NCBI RefSeq assembly: GCF_004087835.1 | Contig: NZ_CP035119.1 | Span: 1,550,001-1,614,000, forward strand | Source of the DNA: Halorussus pelagicus | Lineage (GTDB): Archaea > Halobacteriota > Halobacteria > Halobacteriales > Haladaptataceae | Length of the DNA: 64,000 bases | Reading direction: 5' to 3' | In this document: positions 35,673 to 44,037 of the stretch, piece by piece | Numbering within the stretch: position 1 is the stretch's first letter | How the letters are laid out: each line of letters starts with the position of its first letter | Notes under the pieces: generated by a model | The model's input: only the letters and a program-made list of their open reading frames with translations | Told to the model about the DNA's origin: nothing | The model's database searches: none | Program-made: the position numbers and the translations under genes

Positions 35673-38030
35673 TCACTCCCGCCCGCGCCAGAATCGCTCC
35701 AGTCCGAGCGACAGCATATCGGGACTCACCGGTTGGAACTCCTCGCGCTCGGTCTCGGGGAAGTACGTCCGAACGCTGTCCCACGAGTCGCGGGCGTACC
35801 GCGAGTCCACCAGCACGCGGACGCCAACCTCCTCGGGGCCGCGGATGACCCGTCCGAGGGCTTGGCGTGCCTTCCGGACCGCCGGAACCGTGAGCGCGTA
35901 CTGGAACCCGTCGCCGAACGCGCGCTCGTAGGCCGTCCTGACGGCCTTCGTCCGCGGACTCGCGGTGTTGATGATGGGGACGCCACAGACCACCGCGGCG
36001 CTGAGACGGTCGCCCTCGTAATCGACGCCCTCCGTGAGCGTGCCCCGAAGGCTGGTCACGAGGACTTTGCCCTCGCCGCCGAAGAACTCGGCTTTCAGGT
36101 CCTCGGTCACGTCGTCGGCGCTACTCTCGTCCAATAGGACCGGTTTCTCGACTGCGGAATCGTCGCGCAGGCGCTCGGCGGCCCACGTCGCTTCGGCGTA
36201 GTTTGGCATCCCGACGAGGACGTTCCCTGGCGTCTCGGTCGCCACCTCCCGAAGCGCGTCGGCGTACATCCGGCGGGTCTGGGTCTCCTCGCCCGGAGAC
36301 CCCCGGTTGTCGTAGGTGAACTTCGGGGCGTCCACCGCGAAGCTCTCGCGGCGCTCCTCGGGGAAATTCAAGCCGTACGTCCGCTCTTCGACCGGACGGC
36401 CCTGCTCGGCGTCCAGATGATTCAGTCCCGTCACCTCCTCGAACACGTCGAGGGGTTCGAGCGTCGCGCTCATCAGGACGCCGCCGCCGAACTCCGCGAG
36501 CTGTTCGCCGATGGCGTCGCTGGGCACGCAGTTCTGCATGGCGAGGCTGGCGTTGTACGCGCGCCGCCACGAGGTGTCGGGTTCTTTTTCGTTCCACGTC
36601 CGTTCGAGTTCGATTTCCCGGAAGTAGTGTTCGTGGTCGTTGCGGTACCACTCGCCGAGGACTCGGCCCGCGGCGGGGGCGGCGCGCTCTTTCTCGTCGT
36701 CTTCGGCCTCGTTCAGGATGCGCGCGACGACCGACCCCACGGCTTCGGCCTTGACCCAGATACCGTCGTGATAGCCTTCCGATTCGGCCCACGCCGAGAT
36801 TTCGTCCTCTCGGGGTTCGGTCGGGTCCCGGAGCGGAATCTCGTCGTCGGGCAGGTCGTGGAGGTTCGACTTCCAGCCTCGGTGTTCGCGTTCGAGGTGG
36901 GCCGTGACCCGGCGGTCCAGTTCCTCGCGCAACTCCCGGACGAAGTCGCGGGTCGCTTCGAGGTCCGAAAGGGACACGTCACTGTCTTCGAGTTCGCCGC
37001 GCACGAGGTCGGCGTCGGCGGCGGTGTGGGTCTCCTTGTCGCCGTCGAACTTGAGCGGTTGGATGACCCGCGTGAGTTCCGACTCGGCGTCTCGCAGGGT
37101 CTTGTCGCCCACCGCGTCGCTCACGAGGTCCCGGACGCGCGGTTCGAGCATGTGTGCCTCGTCGCAGACGACGAAGGTGGACGAATCGAGTAGTGCACCC
37201 GTGAACCCGCCGGTCGTCACGGGGTCGAAGGCGTGGTAGTAGTTGCCGACGACGACCTCCGCGTGGGGCAACATTGCGCCCATCATCGAGTGGGGACAGG
37301 TGCCGTGCTGGACCGACAGCGAGACCAGTTCCTCGGGGTCGATGAGACCCATACCGTCGAAGTCGAACGGGACCGCCTCCACGGGGTCGCCGTCCTCGGG
37401 CAACTCTTCGAGGAACTGCGCGTAGAACGGGCAGTATTCCACGTCGTCGTACTCGGGCATCTCGGGGGGATACGGCGTCGGCTCGTCGGCGGTCTCCAGA
37501 TAGCTCGCCGCGGCCCGGCCCTGCGTCCCCGAGTCGGCCAGTCCGGTCTGCTGGCTCCGAGCGCGCGAGACGAGGCTCCGGGCGGTCGTCGCGCCGCCCT
37601 CGCCGGTAATCCCGCGGGTGTCCTCCCGGAGGGATTCGCACCGTTCGTAGACGTTGCCGTCGTCGATGCCGCCCGCGTTCTCGCGGTTGTAGGGGCACAC
37701 GTCGGCCTTCCCGACGAGGGTCAGACTCGTCACGGGCTCGGCGTCGCTCGGCAGGTTCGAGTTGATGGTCCGCAGGTCCTCCTCGAACTGCCGGAGTTGC
37801 TGTTTGACGCTGGTGAGGACGACCACGCGCTCGTAGTGGCTCTCGGGGTCGCGGACGAGGTCGATTCCCGCGGTCAGCGCCAGCATGGTCTTGCCGGTCC
37901 CACAGGCACCCTCGACCACCGCGAACCCGCCTTCCTCGGCGGTGTCGATGGCGGTCTCGATGCCATCGACCTGCTCGTCGTACGGTTCGGCGTGGCCGAA
38001 CACCTCGCGCCACGAATCGCTTGCGGTCAC
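35673..38030 (-). CDS. Rad3/XPD-type ATP-dependent DNA helicase
   Basis: 785 residues of superfamily 2. Walker A GACGTGKT at 41-48, Walker B box CDEAHML, and C-terminal motifs (VLVTSLRGTLTEGVDYEGDR, QALGRVIRGPEE) are complete. Four cysteines (in VCPYN, ERCES, YCPFY and GTCPH, about 115-250) are arranged like the XPD/DinG iron-sulfur cluster. Such 5'-3' helicases act in repair or unwinding of D-loops and R-loops. A long acidic insertion follows the FeS region. It is followed by a coupled 38-codon ORF. Confidence 0.9.
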   Translation of the reverse strand: MTASDSWREVFGHAEPYDEQVDGIETAIDTAEEGGFAVVEGACGTGKTMLALTAGIDLVRDPESHYERVVVLTSVKQQLRQFEEDLRTINSNLPSDAEPVTSLTLVGKADVCPYNRENAGGIDDGNVYERCESLREDTRGITGEGGATTARSLVSRARSQQTGLADSGTQGRAAASYLETADEPTPYPPEMPEYDDVEYCPFYAQFLEELPEDGDPVEAVPFDFDGMGLIDPEELVSLSVQHGTCPHSMMGAMLPHAEVVVGNYYHAFDPVTTGGFTGALLDSSTFVVCDEAHMLEPRVRDLVSDAVGDKTLRDAESELTRVIQPLKFDGDKETHTAADADLVRGELEDSDVSLSDLEATRDFVRELREELDRRVTAHLEREHRGWKSNLHDLPDDEIPLRDPTEPREDEISAWAESEGYHDGIWVKAEAVGSVVARILNEAEDDEKERAAPAAGRVLGEWYRNDHEHYFREIELERTWNEKEPDTSWRRAYNASLAMQNCVPSDAIGEQLAEFGGGVLMSATLEPLDVFEEVTGLNHLDAEQGRPVEERTYGLNFPEERRESFAVDAPKFTYDNRGSPGEETQTRRMYADALREVATETPGNVLVGMPNYAEATWAAERLRDDSAVEKPVLLDESSADDVTEDLKAEFFGGEGKVLVTSLRGTLTEGVDYEGDRLSAAVVCGVPIINTASPRTKAVRTAYERAFGDGFQYALTVPAVRKARQALGRVIRGPEEVGVRVLVDSRYARDSWDSVRTYFPETEREEFQPVSPDMLSLGLERFWRGRE

Positions 38031-38382
38031 TGGACCGGGGTTGGTCGGCTTCGGGTTTGAACGTTTGGAATCGTGGAATTCGACTGTCAGAGCGACCGTC
38101 CGAGAACCGCGTTCTGTTGAGATTTCCGCTGTTCACCTCGGCGGACGCGGGTTGTCCGCCGGTGGATGAGGACCGCAACGGAGTGAGGACCGCAGTCGGT
38201 TGAAGAAGAGTGAGGCTGATGCGGTTGCGGTGCGGGACAGTCAACTTCGTGGCGTCGGCGATAGATTGCTGTGCGGTCGCGGTTCCGCAGTGCTGTCCGC
38301 CTATCGGGAGTCTCCCTATCGAGGACGCATCTCCGCCACCGCGAAGCGAGGATTTTTGACCGATGCCCGTCCACGTAGAGAC
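38031..38382. other. Intergenic stretch with hairpin and repetitive purine-rich sequence
   Basis: No gene seen. A perfect 7-bp inverted repeat (GGCGGAC at 38140-38146, GTCCGCC at 38154-38160) is followed by two near-copies of GAGGACCGCA (about 38168 and 38184) and purine-rich sequence. The TTTTT at 38353-38357 lies about 28 bases before the UspA start and is the likely promoter of that gene. The hairpin-plus-tail plan resembles that at 2896-3000. Confidence 0.55.
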
Positions 38383-38838
38383 ATGACCGAGCCGCCGCTC
38401 GAAGTCGAGACTGTCCTCGTCCCCGTTGACGGGAGCGACGAGTCGGTCGAGGCCGTCGAGTACGCCGCCGCCGTCGCCGAGCAGTACGAGGCGTCCGTCC
38501 ACGCGATGTACGTCCTCGGCGAAGAACTCGTTCGTGGCATCGAACACGGAGCCGTCGCCGAGGAGGACGTTCTCTCGGACACCGAGACGTTCATGGAGCA
38601 AGCTCGGGACCTCGCGGCCGAGTACGACGTGGCCGTCTCGACCTCGAACGTCTACGGCTTCTCGACCACCAGAAAGACCCAACACCCCGGAAGCGCGGTC
38701 CTCGACACCGCCGAGGAACTCGACGCCGACTTCCTCGTCATCCCGCGCGAACCACTGAGCGGCGAACCCGGCGAGGTGCTGGAGAAGGCCGCCGAGTACG
38801 TGTTGCTGTACGCGAGCCAGCCCGTGCTGTCCGTATAA
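38383..38838 (+). CDS. Universal stress protein (UspA family)
   Basis: 151 residues: VETVLVPVDGSDESVEAVEYA is the UspA beta-1/loop/alpha-1 start, and a central Asp/Glu-rich helix and C-terminal strand AEYVLLYASQPVLSV complete the fold. The usual nucleotide motif (G-2x-G-9x-G-S/T) is degraded: the C-terminal loop reads IPREPLSGEPGEVLEKAAEY, so ATP binding is doubtful. The open frame extends back to 38200, but MTEPPLEVE at 38383 has a T-run promoter at leaderless distance. Confidence 0.87.
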   Translation: MTEPPLEVETVLVPVDGSDESVEAVEYAAAVAEQYEASVHAMYVLGEELVRGIEHGAVAEEDVLSDTETFMEQARDLAAEYDVAVSTSNVYGFSTTRKTQHPGSAVLDTAEELDADFLVIPREPLSGEPGEVLEKAAEYVLLYASQPVLSV

Positions 38839-38952
38839 TATTTTTCACCGGGAGGTAGAAAAAGAACCCAGTGTTTTTCATCGACGTTTTGCCAGCGAGC
38901 GGAGCGTCGGCGCCGGAGGCTCAGACGCGACCGAGCGCAGCAAACGGTCGTC

Positions 38953-39474
38953 TCACAGCCGCAACACCATCTCTATCTCGAAGCTCTCGGTCCCGTTGGT
39001 CTCGAAGCCGACCGACTCGTAGAGGTTCACCGCGGCGTGGTTCCAGCGCTCGACGGTCAGCCAGACTTTCTCGACGCCCTCGGCCTGGCCGTGGCCCAGT
39101 AGCGCCCGGATGAGGTCCGACCCGATGCCCGCGCGCTGGTAGTCCTGATGGACGAAGATGGCCAGTTCCGAGGCGTCGTCGTCGGGAACCAGCGTGGCGT
39201 GGCCGACCGCTCGGTCCTCGTGCCACGCGACAACGTTCAGCCCCTCAAGCAGGTTCTCGAACCAGTCGCGGACCCGCGACTCGGTGGCTGGCGGGATGCC
39301 CTGCGCGCGGTCGGCGGGTTCGAAGTCGGCGTACATCTCCACGACCGCCTCGAAGTCCGCGTCCTCGTAGGGCCGAATCTCGATGCGTCGGTCCTTCCTG
39401 TCCTCGAACGACACCGGCGGCTCCGGGAACGAGTCGGCCTCGTCGTCGGGGTAGCTCCCGTCCTCCGGACTCAT
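38953..39474 (-). CDS. GNAT-family N-acetyltransferase
   Basis: 173 residues. Motif A for acetyl-CoA is DYQRAGIGSDLIRALLGHG (about 112-130), preceded by the beta-4 strand ELAIFVHQ and followed by KVWLTVERWNHAAVNLYESVGF (motif B). An acidic N-terminal tail precedes the fold. Its ATG overlaps the stop of the upstream UspA gene (ATGA), implying translational coupling and possible acetylation under stress; the substrate is unknown. Confidence 0.88.
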   Translation of the reverse strand: MSPEDGSYPDDEADSFPEPPVSFEDRKDRRIEIRPYEDADFEAVVEMYADFEPADRAQGIPPATESRVRDWFENLLEGLNVVAWHEDRAVGHATLVPDDDASELAIFVHQDYQRAGIGSDLIRALLGHGQAEGVEKVWLTVERWNHAAVNLYESVGFETNGTESFEIEMVLRL

Positions 39475-39839
39475 CGTACTAGCTTGACGCTAACAGGGGA
39501 GTTCAGCAGGACGAACTCCGCGATGTGTCCCAGTTTTATTTTCCCCATCGGACTGCGCTGGCCGCCGCCGAGGACGATCTGGTCGAACTCCTCGCGCTCG
39601 GCGAGGTCCACGAGTTGGCTTCCGGGGTCGCCCGAGAGGTGCCGGACTCCTGCCGTGAACGTCGTTCGCTCCAGCGTCTCGAACACTCTCTCCTCGATAT
39701 CCTCGGTCTCGCGGTCACTTTCGGGATTTTCGAGGATGGCGACGACGAGGTCGTCACCGGCGGCCTGTGCGCGGCCGACCGTCTCTTCGAGCGCGCGAAA
39801 CGAGTCGTCGCTTCCGCCGATTCCGAGCAGTACGTTCAT
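39471..39839 (-). CDS. Universal stress protein (UspA family), ATP-binding type
   Basis: 122 residues, MNVLLGIGGSDDSFRALEETV at the start. The C-terminal nucleotide loop VLGGGQRSPMGKIKLGHIAEFV retains the glycine-rich G-2x-G-9x-G pattern of ATP-binding UspA, and the protein ends in the dimer strand SPVSVKLVR. ATG 39839 is chosen because the frame upstream (to 39866) contains GGAGGAGAT, a Shine-Dalgarno-like element. First gene of a two-gene unit; its TGA overlaps the acetyltransferase ATG by four bases. Confidence 0.84.
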   Translation of the reverse strand: MNVLLGIGGSDDSFRALEETVGRAQAAGDDLVVAILENPESDRETEDIEERVFETLERTTFTAGVRHLSGDPGSQLVDLAEREEFDQIVLGGGQRSPMGKIKLGHIAEFVLLNSPVSVKLVR

Positions 39840-39966
39840 ATCTCCTCCAATCGGTCCCTGCATCAAAACAGTTACTGGTAGGCGCGAGACGCGGCTCGTC
39901 CGCCGAAATCCGTGTTAACGACCGCCAGACGATACGCTTTTCCACCTCCCACCGCTACCCCGACTC

Positions 39967-40692
39967 ATGGCCGACGACCCATCGCGTCCACCCGAGAATG
40001 ACGAACAGGACGCCGAGCGGTCCGACGACTCGCCGACCGAGGAGCGTGCGGATATCGATGATGAACCGGACGCCACTGCCGAGACCGAGTCCGCCGCCGA
40101 GGAAACCTCTCCCGAAGCGGACGCCGACGACGTGCCCCCGGAGGTGCGCAAGTACGAGCGGTTCAAGAAGGTCGATGGCGCGCAGTACGACCGGGTCAAC
40201 GAGTTCCTGCGCGACCGGACGTACATCACCGCCCGCGAGTGGGCCATCGCCCGACTCTGCGCTGACTTCCGGACAGAGACCGGCGTCGAGATGACGAAAA
40301 TCGGCGAGAATCTGCCGGAACTCGTCCCGTTCATGACCGACACCTACACCCCGCAAGCGGTCAATCAGGCCCGCTCGTCGTTCGAGGGGAAAGTCCGGCA
40401 GGCAGGTGCAACGTTCCTCTACGGCGCGATGTCGGGCTTTTTCACTGCGGAGGAATTGGACGACATGATGTACGAGGTGACGGAAGTCGCCAAGTTCCTT
40501 CTCGAAGTCGAGGGCGTCGATTTGTCCGTCGAAGAGGAGCTAGAGACCGAAGACCGAATCTCGGGCGTCATGCGCGAGGTCCGGTCGGCCAGCGAGCAGT
40601 TGCGCCACGACGAGATGGAGTGTCCTCACTGCGGCCACGAGATGGAGGCTTCGGGAGCCGAAACGGTCGATACTGCCGACGGCGACGACTGA
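39967..40692 (+). CDS. Conserved haloarchaeal protein (probably DUF5806)
   Basis: 241 residues. The first 55 are a disordered acidic tail; then a helical body (EVRKYERFKKVDGAQYDRVN, TYITAREWAIARLCADFRTE, GVEMTKIGENLPELVPFMTD) ends with a small zinc ribbon (CPHCG plus a preceding His/Cys pair) near 218-226. The TARE-x-AIA-RLCADF helix looks like a helix-turn-helix, so a DNA-associated role is possible. The family name is recollection; the biochemical role is not known. Confidence 0.75.
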   Translation: MADDPSRPPENDEQDAERSDDSPTEERADIDDEPDATAETESAAEETSPEADADDVPPEVRKYERFKKVDGAQYDRVNEFLRDRTYITAREWAIARLCADFRTETGVEMTKIGENLPELVPFMTDTYTPQAVNQARSSFEGKVRQAGATFLYGAMSGFFTAEELDDMMYEVTEVAKFLLEVEGVDLSVEEELETEDRISGVMREVRSASEQLRHDEMECPHCGHEMEASGAETVDTADGDD

Positions 40693-40720
40693 GCAATACG
40701 GACATCTTCGCCCAACGTCC

Positions 40721-40885
40721 TCATTTTTCCTCGTGCTGGTAACTCCCGGCGACGACGAACCAGCGGTTGGCGTCGATGACAAGCCAGCGTTTGAAATCGA
40801 AGAGCGCCGCTCCGAGCGGTCCGCGGTCGGGTTGCTCGATAGTGTCGGTAATCTCGGTCGGCGAGTCGATGTCCGACCCTGTCAT
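40721..40885 (-). CDS. 54-aa conserved-looking small protein
   Basis: ATG at 40883-40885 opens MTGSDIDSPTEITDTIEQPD, a typical acidic haloarchaeal N-terminus, then GPLGAALFDFKRWLVIDANR and WFVVAGSYQHEEK before TGA at 40721. The amphipathic hydrophobic part may be membrane-associated. It is in the same direction as the three hypothetical genes and S6e upstream and is flanked by a natural gap, so I consider it real, though it is embedded in a longer arginine-rich shadow frame. Confidence 0.5.
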   Translation of the reverse strand: MTGSDIDSPTEITDTIEQPDRGPLGAALFDFKRWLVIDANRWFVVAGSYQHEEK

Positions 40886-40932
40886 CCGGACAGCAGTGTT
40901 CGACAGCCTTCCGTATTGTTCCGTCGGCCAGC

Positions 40933-41547
40933 TTACTCGCCGGTGGCGGTCGGCCGCGCGAAGTTTTCTGGCTCTCGGTGGGTGAACTCGATTCGGTCGT
41001 TGGTCAGCGTCCTGACGTAGCTCCGCATCTCGCCCGCGCGCTCGGCGGCCGCGAGCATCGATTGGGCGCTCTCGGCGTCGTAGTAGGCGGGGTAGAGAAC
41101 CGCGAGTTGCGCGTCGGGGTCCTCCATGGCGACCACGAGCAACACGAGACTGTCGGCCGTCGCTCGGAACGCCTCGTAACTGTCGAAGGAGATGCCGCCC
41201 TCCAGTAGCGATTCGAGTTCGCCGAACTCGTCGTCGGGCACCAACACGTCGATACCGAAATCGTCGTCTCCCTCGCCGTCGGGCACCAGCGGGGTCACGT
41301 CGCCGGGGTGGAGTTGAAGCGTCTCCCAGCCCTCTGCCTCGTACTCCTCGGCGGTCGCCTCCATGTCGGCGACGATGTCCTCCCAGAACTCGGCGGCGCG
41401 GAGGTGGGTGCCGGAGAGTTCGCTCACCTGTTCGAACGCCGCGGCGGGACTCTCCTCGGCGAGTGATTCGGGGTCCGCGCTCTCTCCGTCCGCGTCGGAT
41501 GCTCCGGCGTCCCGTGACTCCTCGTGGTCCTCGGCGTCGTCGTTCAT
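40933..41547 (-). CDS. Acidic haloarchaeal hypothetical protein
   Basis: 204 residues. A 35-residue acidic tail precedes an alpha/beta body: helices FEQVSELSGTHLRAAEFWED and MEATAEEYEAEGW, a strand TLQLHPGDVTPLVP and a hydrophobic strand/helix ADSLVLLVVAMEDPDAQLAV. No cysteines or catalytic motif. Conserved in haloarchaea as far as I recall, without known function. Part of a minus-strand run from S6e to the 54-aa ORF with short gaps, possibly one transcript. Confidence 0.7.
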   Translation of the reverse strand: MNDDAEDHEESRDAGASDADGESADPESLAEESPAAAFEQVSELSGTHLRAAEFWEDIVADMEATAEEYEAEGWETLQLHPGDVTPLVPDGEGDDDFGIDVLVPDDEFGELESLLEGGISFDSYEAFRATADSLVLLVVAMEDPDAQLAVLYPAYYDAESAQSMLAAAERAGEMRSYVRTLTNDRIEFTHREPENFARPTATGE

Positions 41548-41600
41548 GGTTTCGAACGCGACGGTCCGCGGTAAAAATCTTGGTACTCGGGGACGTAACG

Positions 41601-42041
41601 CTACTCGTCGAGTCCCTGTGCGATGTCGGCCAGACTCTCGTCGGGCGACTCGGTGGCCTCGTAGAAGACTCGCTGGCCGGGTTCGCGCAGGCCGTACTTG
41701 AATCCTTCCTCGATAACGTCCACGAGGACCGACTGGCCGAACTCAACGTTCGTCCCGTCCAACCACGTCGAGAGGTGGTTCTCGCCGTCTTCCGGATTGC
41801 GAGCGAGCGTCGGCGACTCGTAGAGACCCCGAATCTCGCGGCCGTCGTCGGTCAGGGGCGACTCGATGCGGGCGCGATACTCGGTGTCGTCGGCGACGAC
41901 CCGGACGAGTTCGCCGTCGGGGAACGACTCGACGGCGTCGCCCGGAATCTCGATTTTTGGGCGGTCCAGTCCGCCGCTTCGGACGAGAGTCGCGCGGACG
42001 GTCGTGAGCGAGGAGTGGTCGCTAGAGATGCGTTCGGCCAT
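41601..42041 (-). CDS. Conserved haloarchaeal protein of unknown function
   Basis: 146 residues starting MAERISSDHSSLTTVRATLV. Mostly beta-strands with charged loops (RPKIEIPGDAVESFPDGELV, TEYRARIESPLTDDGREIRG) and a helical C-terminus (EFGQSVLVDVIEEGFKYGLR). The pattern suggests a small beta-barrel, perhaps nucleic-acid binding. Lies 58 bp after S6e on the same strand and could be co-expressed with it. No motif allows a function. Confidence 0.72.
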   Translation of the reverse strand: MAERISSDHSSLTTVRATLVRSGGLDRPKIEIPGDAVESFPDGELVRVVADDTEYRARIESPLTDDGREIRGLYESPTLARNPEDGENHLSTWLDGTNVEFGQSVLVDVIEEGFKYGLREPGQRVFYEATESPDESLADIAQGLDE

Positions 42042-42099
42042 AACAGGTGTTGTACGGGTTTCGTGCGTAGATGCAAAAACGGCTCCGGTGGGACCGTCG

Positions 42100-42501
42100 C
42101 TACTCGTCGTCTTCGTCGCCGCCCTCGCCGAGGAGGTCCTCGACGGACTCCTCGCCGTACTCGCTGATTTTGACGTTGAGCTGTGCGGTGGCGTCGCTGA
42201 CTTCGCCGCCGCGGACGGTCACGCGCTTGCGCTCGCCGTCGCGGGACGGCTCGTAGCCGACGCCGCCGTCGAGGAGAACTTCCTTGAGGTTCGGGCCGTC
42301 AACGTCGCCGCGCATCGGTCGCCCCGCGTCGTCGGAGCCGCCGGTAATCTCGACCGTGTAGCCGTCGAGACCGACCGCGCCGCCGTCGGCTTCCTCGCCG
42401 ATGGATTTGCCGAGGAATCGGTTGGCGTCCTGTCCGTCCACGTCGTGCTGGTAGGTCGCCCCGGAGTCGGGGTCCGCGACGACGACCTGAAAGTCTGCCA
42501 T
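42100..42501 (-). CDS. rps6e: 30S ribosomal protein S6e
   Basis: 133 residues: [20 protein letters not shown], then [20 protein letters not shown] and [20 protein letters not shown] match archaeal S6e, a small-subunit protein. The C-terminal phosphorylated tail of eukaryotic S6 is absent and is replaced by a short acidic end, as in other haloarchaea. Length is normal. The start ATG 42501 is the only reasonable one. Confidence 0.96.
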   Translation of the reverse strand: MADFQVVVADPDSGATYQHDVDGQDANRFLGKSIGEEADGGAVGLDGYTVEITGGSDDAGRPMRGDVDGPNLKEVLLDGGVGYEPSRDGERKRVTVRGGEVSDATAQLNVKISEYGEESVEDLLGEGGDEDDE

Positions 42502-42622
42502 ACGGGTTGAAAAGAGGACGCTCCCTAAAAATACGTCGAAGTGCCACGGGACGAGGGCGACCGGCGGCGCGACTCTCTCGGTCGGCGAGTGAGCTTTTCA
42601 GTCGCCGCGCCGTACTCGGCCC

Positions 42623-43273
42623 ATGCGAACTCGAACGACGGCGCTACTCGCCGGAGCGGGCGGACTCCTCGCGGCGTGGGTCGGCTGGGGAGCGTACAGT
42701 CGCCGGACCACCGAGCGCGTGCCCGCGGAGACCCTCGCCGAATTCGACGGCGTGGAACTCCGGCGCTACCCGCGCCTCGTCCTCGCCGAGACGGCGGCAG
42801 AGTCCGAGCGAGAGGCCTTCGGCCGCCTCTTTCGGTATCTCTCCGGCGAGAACGAGACCGGCGACGAGGTGGCGATGACCGCGCCCGTGGCGACGTGGGG
42901 AACGAAACTCCCGATGACCGCGCCGGTTCGAACGACCGGCGATGAGGGCGAGGTGACGATGGCGTTCTACCTCCCAGCCGACTACGGTCCCGGCGACGCG
43001 CCGGTCCCGACGAACCCCGCGGTCAGACTCGCGGTCGAACCGCCGCGGACACTCGCCGTCGCTCGATTCTCGTGGTACGCGACCGAGAGCAGGGTCGAAA
43101 AATACCGCGAGTCGCTGCTCGACGCGCTCGACGCTCGCGGCATCGAACCCCGGACTCGGCCGACCTTGCTCCAGTACGACGACCCGTGGACCCCGCCGTT
43201 CATGCGCCGCAACGAAGTCGCGGTAGAGGTGGACCACGAGACCGTGACGCGAGTCGGCGGGGCGGGGACCTGA
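42623..43273 (+). CDS. SOUL heme-binding family protein
   Basis: 216 residues with an N-terminal membrane anchor or signal (TTALLAGAGGLLAAWVGWGAY, 5-25). The SOUL/HBP fold is marked by FDGVELRRYPRLVLAET, the paired VAMTAPVAT / LPMTAPVRT strands, and a C-terminal DDPWTPPFMRRNEVAVEV. Members bind heme or tetrapyrroles; whether this one does is unproven. It is convergent with nosL with no gap between stops, so heme and copper cofactor handling may be only coincidentally adjacent. Confidence 0.88.
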   Translation: MRTRTTALLAGAGGLLAAWVGWGAYSRRTTERVPAETLAEFDGVELRRYPRLVLAETAAESEREAFGRLFRYLSGENETGDEVAMTAPVATWGTKLPMTAPVRTTGDEGEVTMAFYLPADYGPGDAPVPTNPAVRLAVEPPRTLAVARFSWYATESRVEKYRESLLDALDARGIEPRTRPTLLQYDDPWTPPFMRRNEVAVEVDHETVTRVGGAGT

Positions 43274-43906
43274 TTACTTCCCGATTAGCCCCTCGCCGAT
43301 GTCGCCGTACGCGACGACCTGCCCGCCGTACTCGTCGGCGAAGGAGTCGGCGTCGGACTCCTCGGAGAACGGAATGAACTCCGGTCCCATCGCGCCCTCG
43401 ACCTCGCTTTGGACGACGTACCGGAGGTCTTTCGCGCGGGCGAACGACGCCGGGTCGGTGTGCGAGGAGATGGTCGTCGTGCCGCCTTGCGAGGACACGT
43501 CGTACTCGACCGCCGAGTAGTCGGTGACGTAGGCGGCGTCGAGGGTCCAGCCCATCTGTTCGCGTTCGAGTTTGTACGGAAAGAAACACCGTTTCAGCGA
43601 GTCGAAGCGAGCAGGGTTGTCGTGGCCCTCGGGGTCGTTGCCGTCGTAGAATATCTGGCCGCTCGGGCCGGGGTGTTTCTCGACGACCATCCCGCACACG
43701 TCACAGTCGAGTCCTCCGGCGAGCGAGACCGCGGCCGGGACCTCGCCGTCGTCTCCCGTCAGCCCTCCGAGACACCCCGCGAGCGACGCCGTGACGCCGA
43801 GCGCGCTGGCCCGGAGTATCGTTCGCCGTCGCTGGTCGGTGTCGTGTCGGTCGCGGTGGTCGTCACGCTCGAACGCAGCGGAGTCGTCGTGGTCGCCAGC
43901 ACACAT
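43274..43906 (-). CDS. nosL: NosL-family copper-chaperone lipoprotein
   Basis: 210 residues. A twin-arginine-like leader (RRRTILRASALGVTASLAGC) with lipobox LAGC anchors the protein outside the cell. The NosL copper motif LDCDVCGMVVEKHPGPSGQI lies at about 67-86; later MGPEFIPFSEESDADSFADE and YGGQVVAYGDI are NosL signatures. It delivers copper during nitrous-oxide reductase maturation. GGAGG lies four bases before ATG 43906. Divergent from nosD across a region with a palindrome. Confidence 0.88.
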   Translation of the reverse strand: MCAGDHDDSAAFERDDHRDRHDTDQRRRTILRASALGVTASLAGCLGGLTGDDGEVPAAVSLAGGLDCDVCGMVVEKHPGPSGQIFYDGNDPEGHDNPARFDSLKRCFFPYKLEREQMGWTLDAAYVTDYSAVEYDVSSQGGTTTISSHTDPASFARAKDLRYVVQSEVEGAMGPEFIPFSEESDADSFADEYGGQVVAYGDIGEGLIGK

Positions 43907-43947
43907 ACCCCTCCATTAATCTGGAAGCCCCAATACGTCTTCTCCAG

Positions 43948-43970
43948 TTCCCGGAAACTGAAAACGGGAA
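43948..43970. promoter_or_regulatory. Palindrome between nosL and nosD
   Basis: TTCCCG (43948-43953) and CGGGAA (43965-43970) with an 11-base spacer, centred in the 131-bp divergent region. It could bind a regulator of both arms of the nos locus. It does not match the CGAAC-N4-GTTCG type motif of haloarchaeal NarO. Confidence 0.4.
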
Positions 43971-44037
43971 GAAGGGGGTAAAAGTGAGCGGTCCATACGC
44001 TTCCAACAGTACCCGCCCTGCGGAGGCCCGCAACGAG

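Noticed and set aside
38165-38200. CRISPR-like direct repeats
   Set aside because: Only two short near-copies of GAGGACCGCA with no regular spacers.
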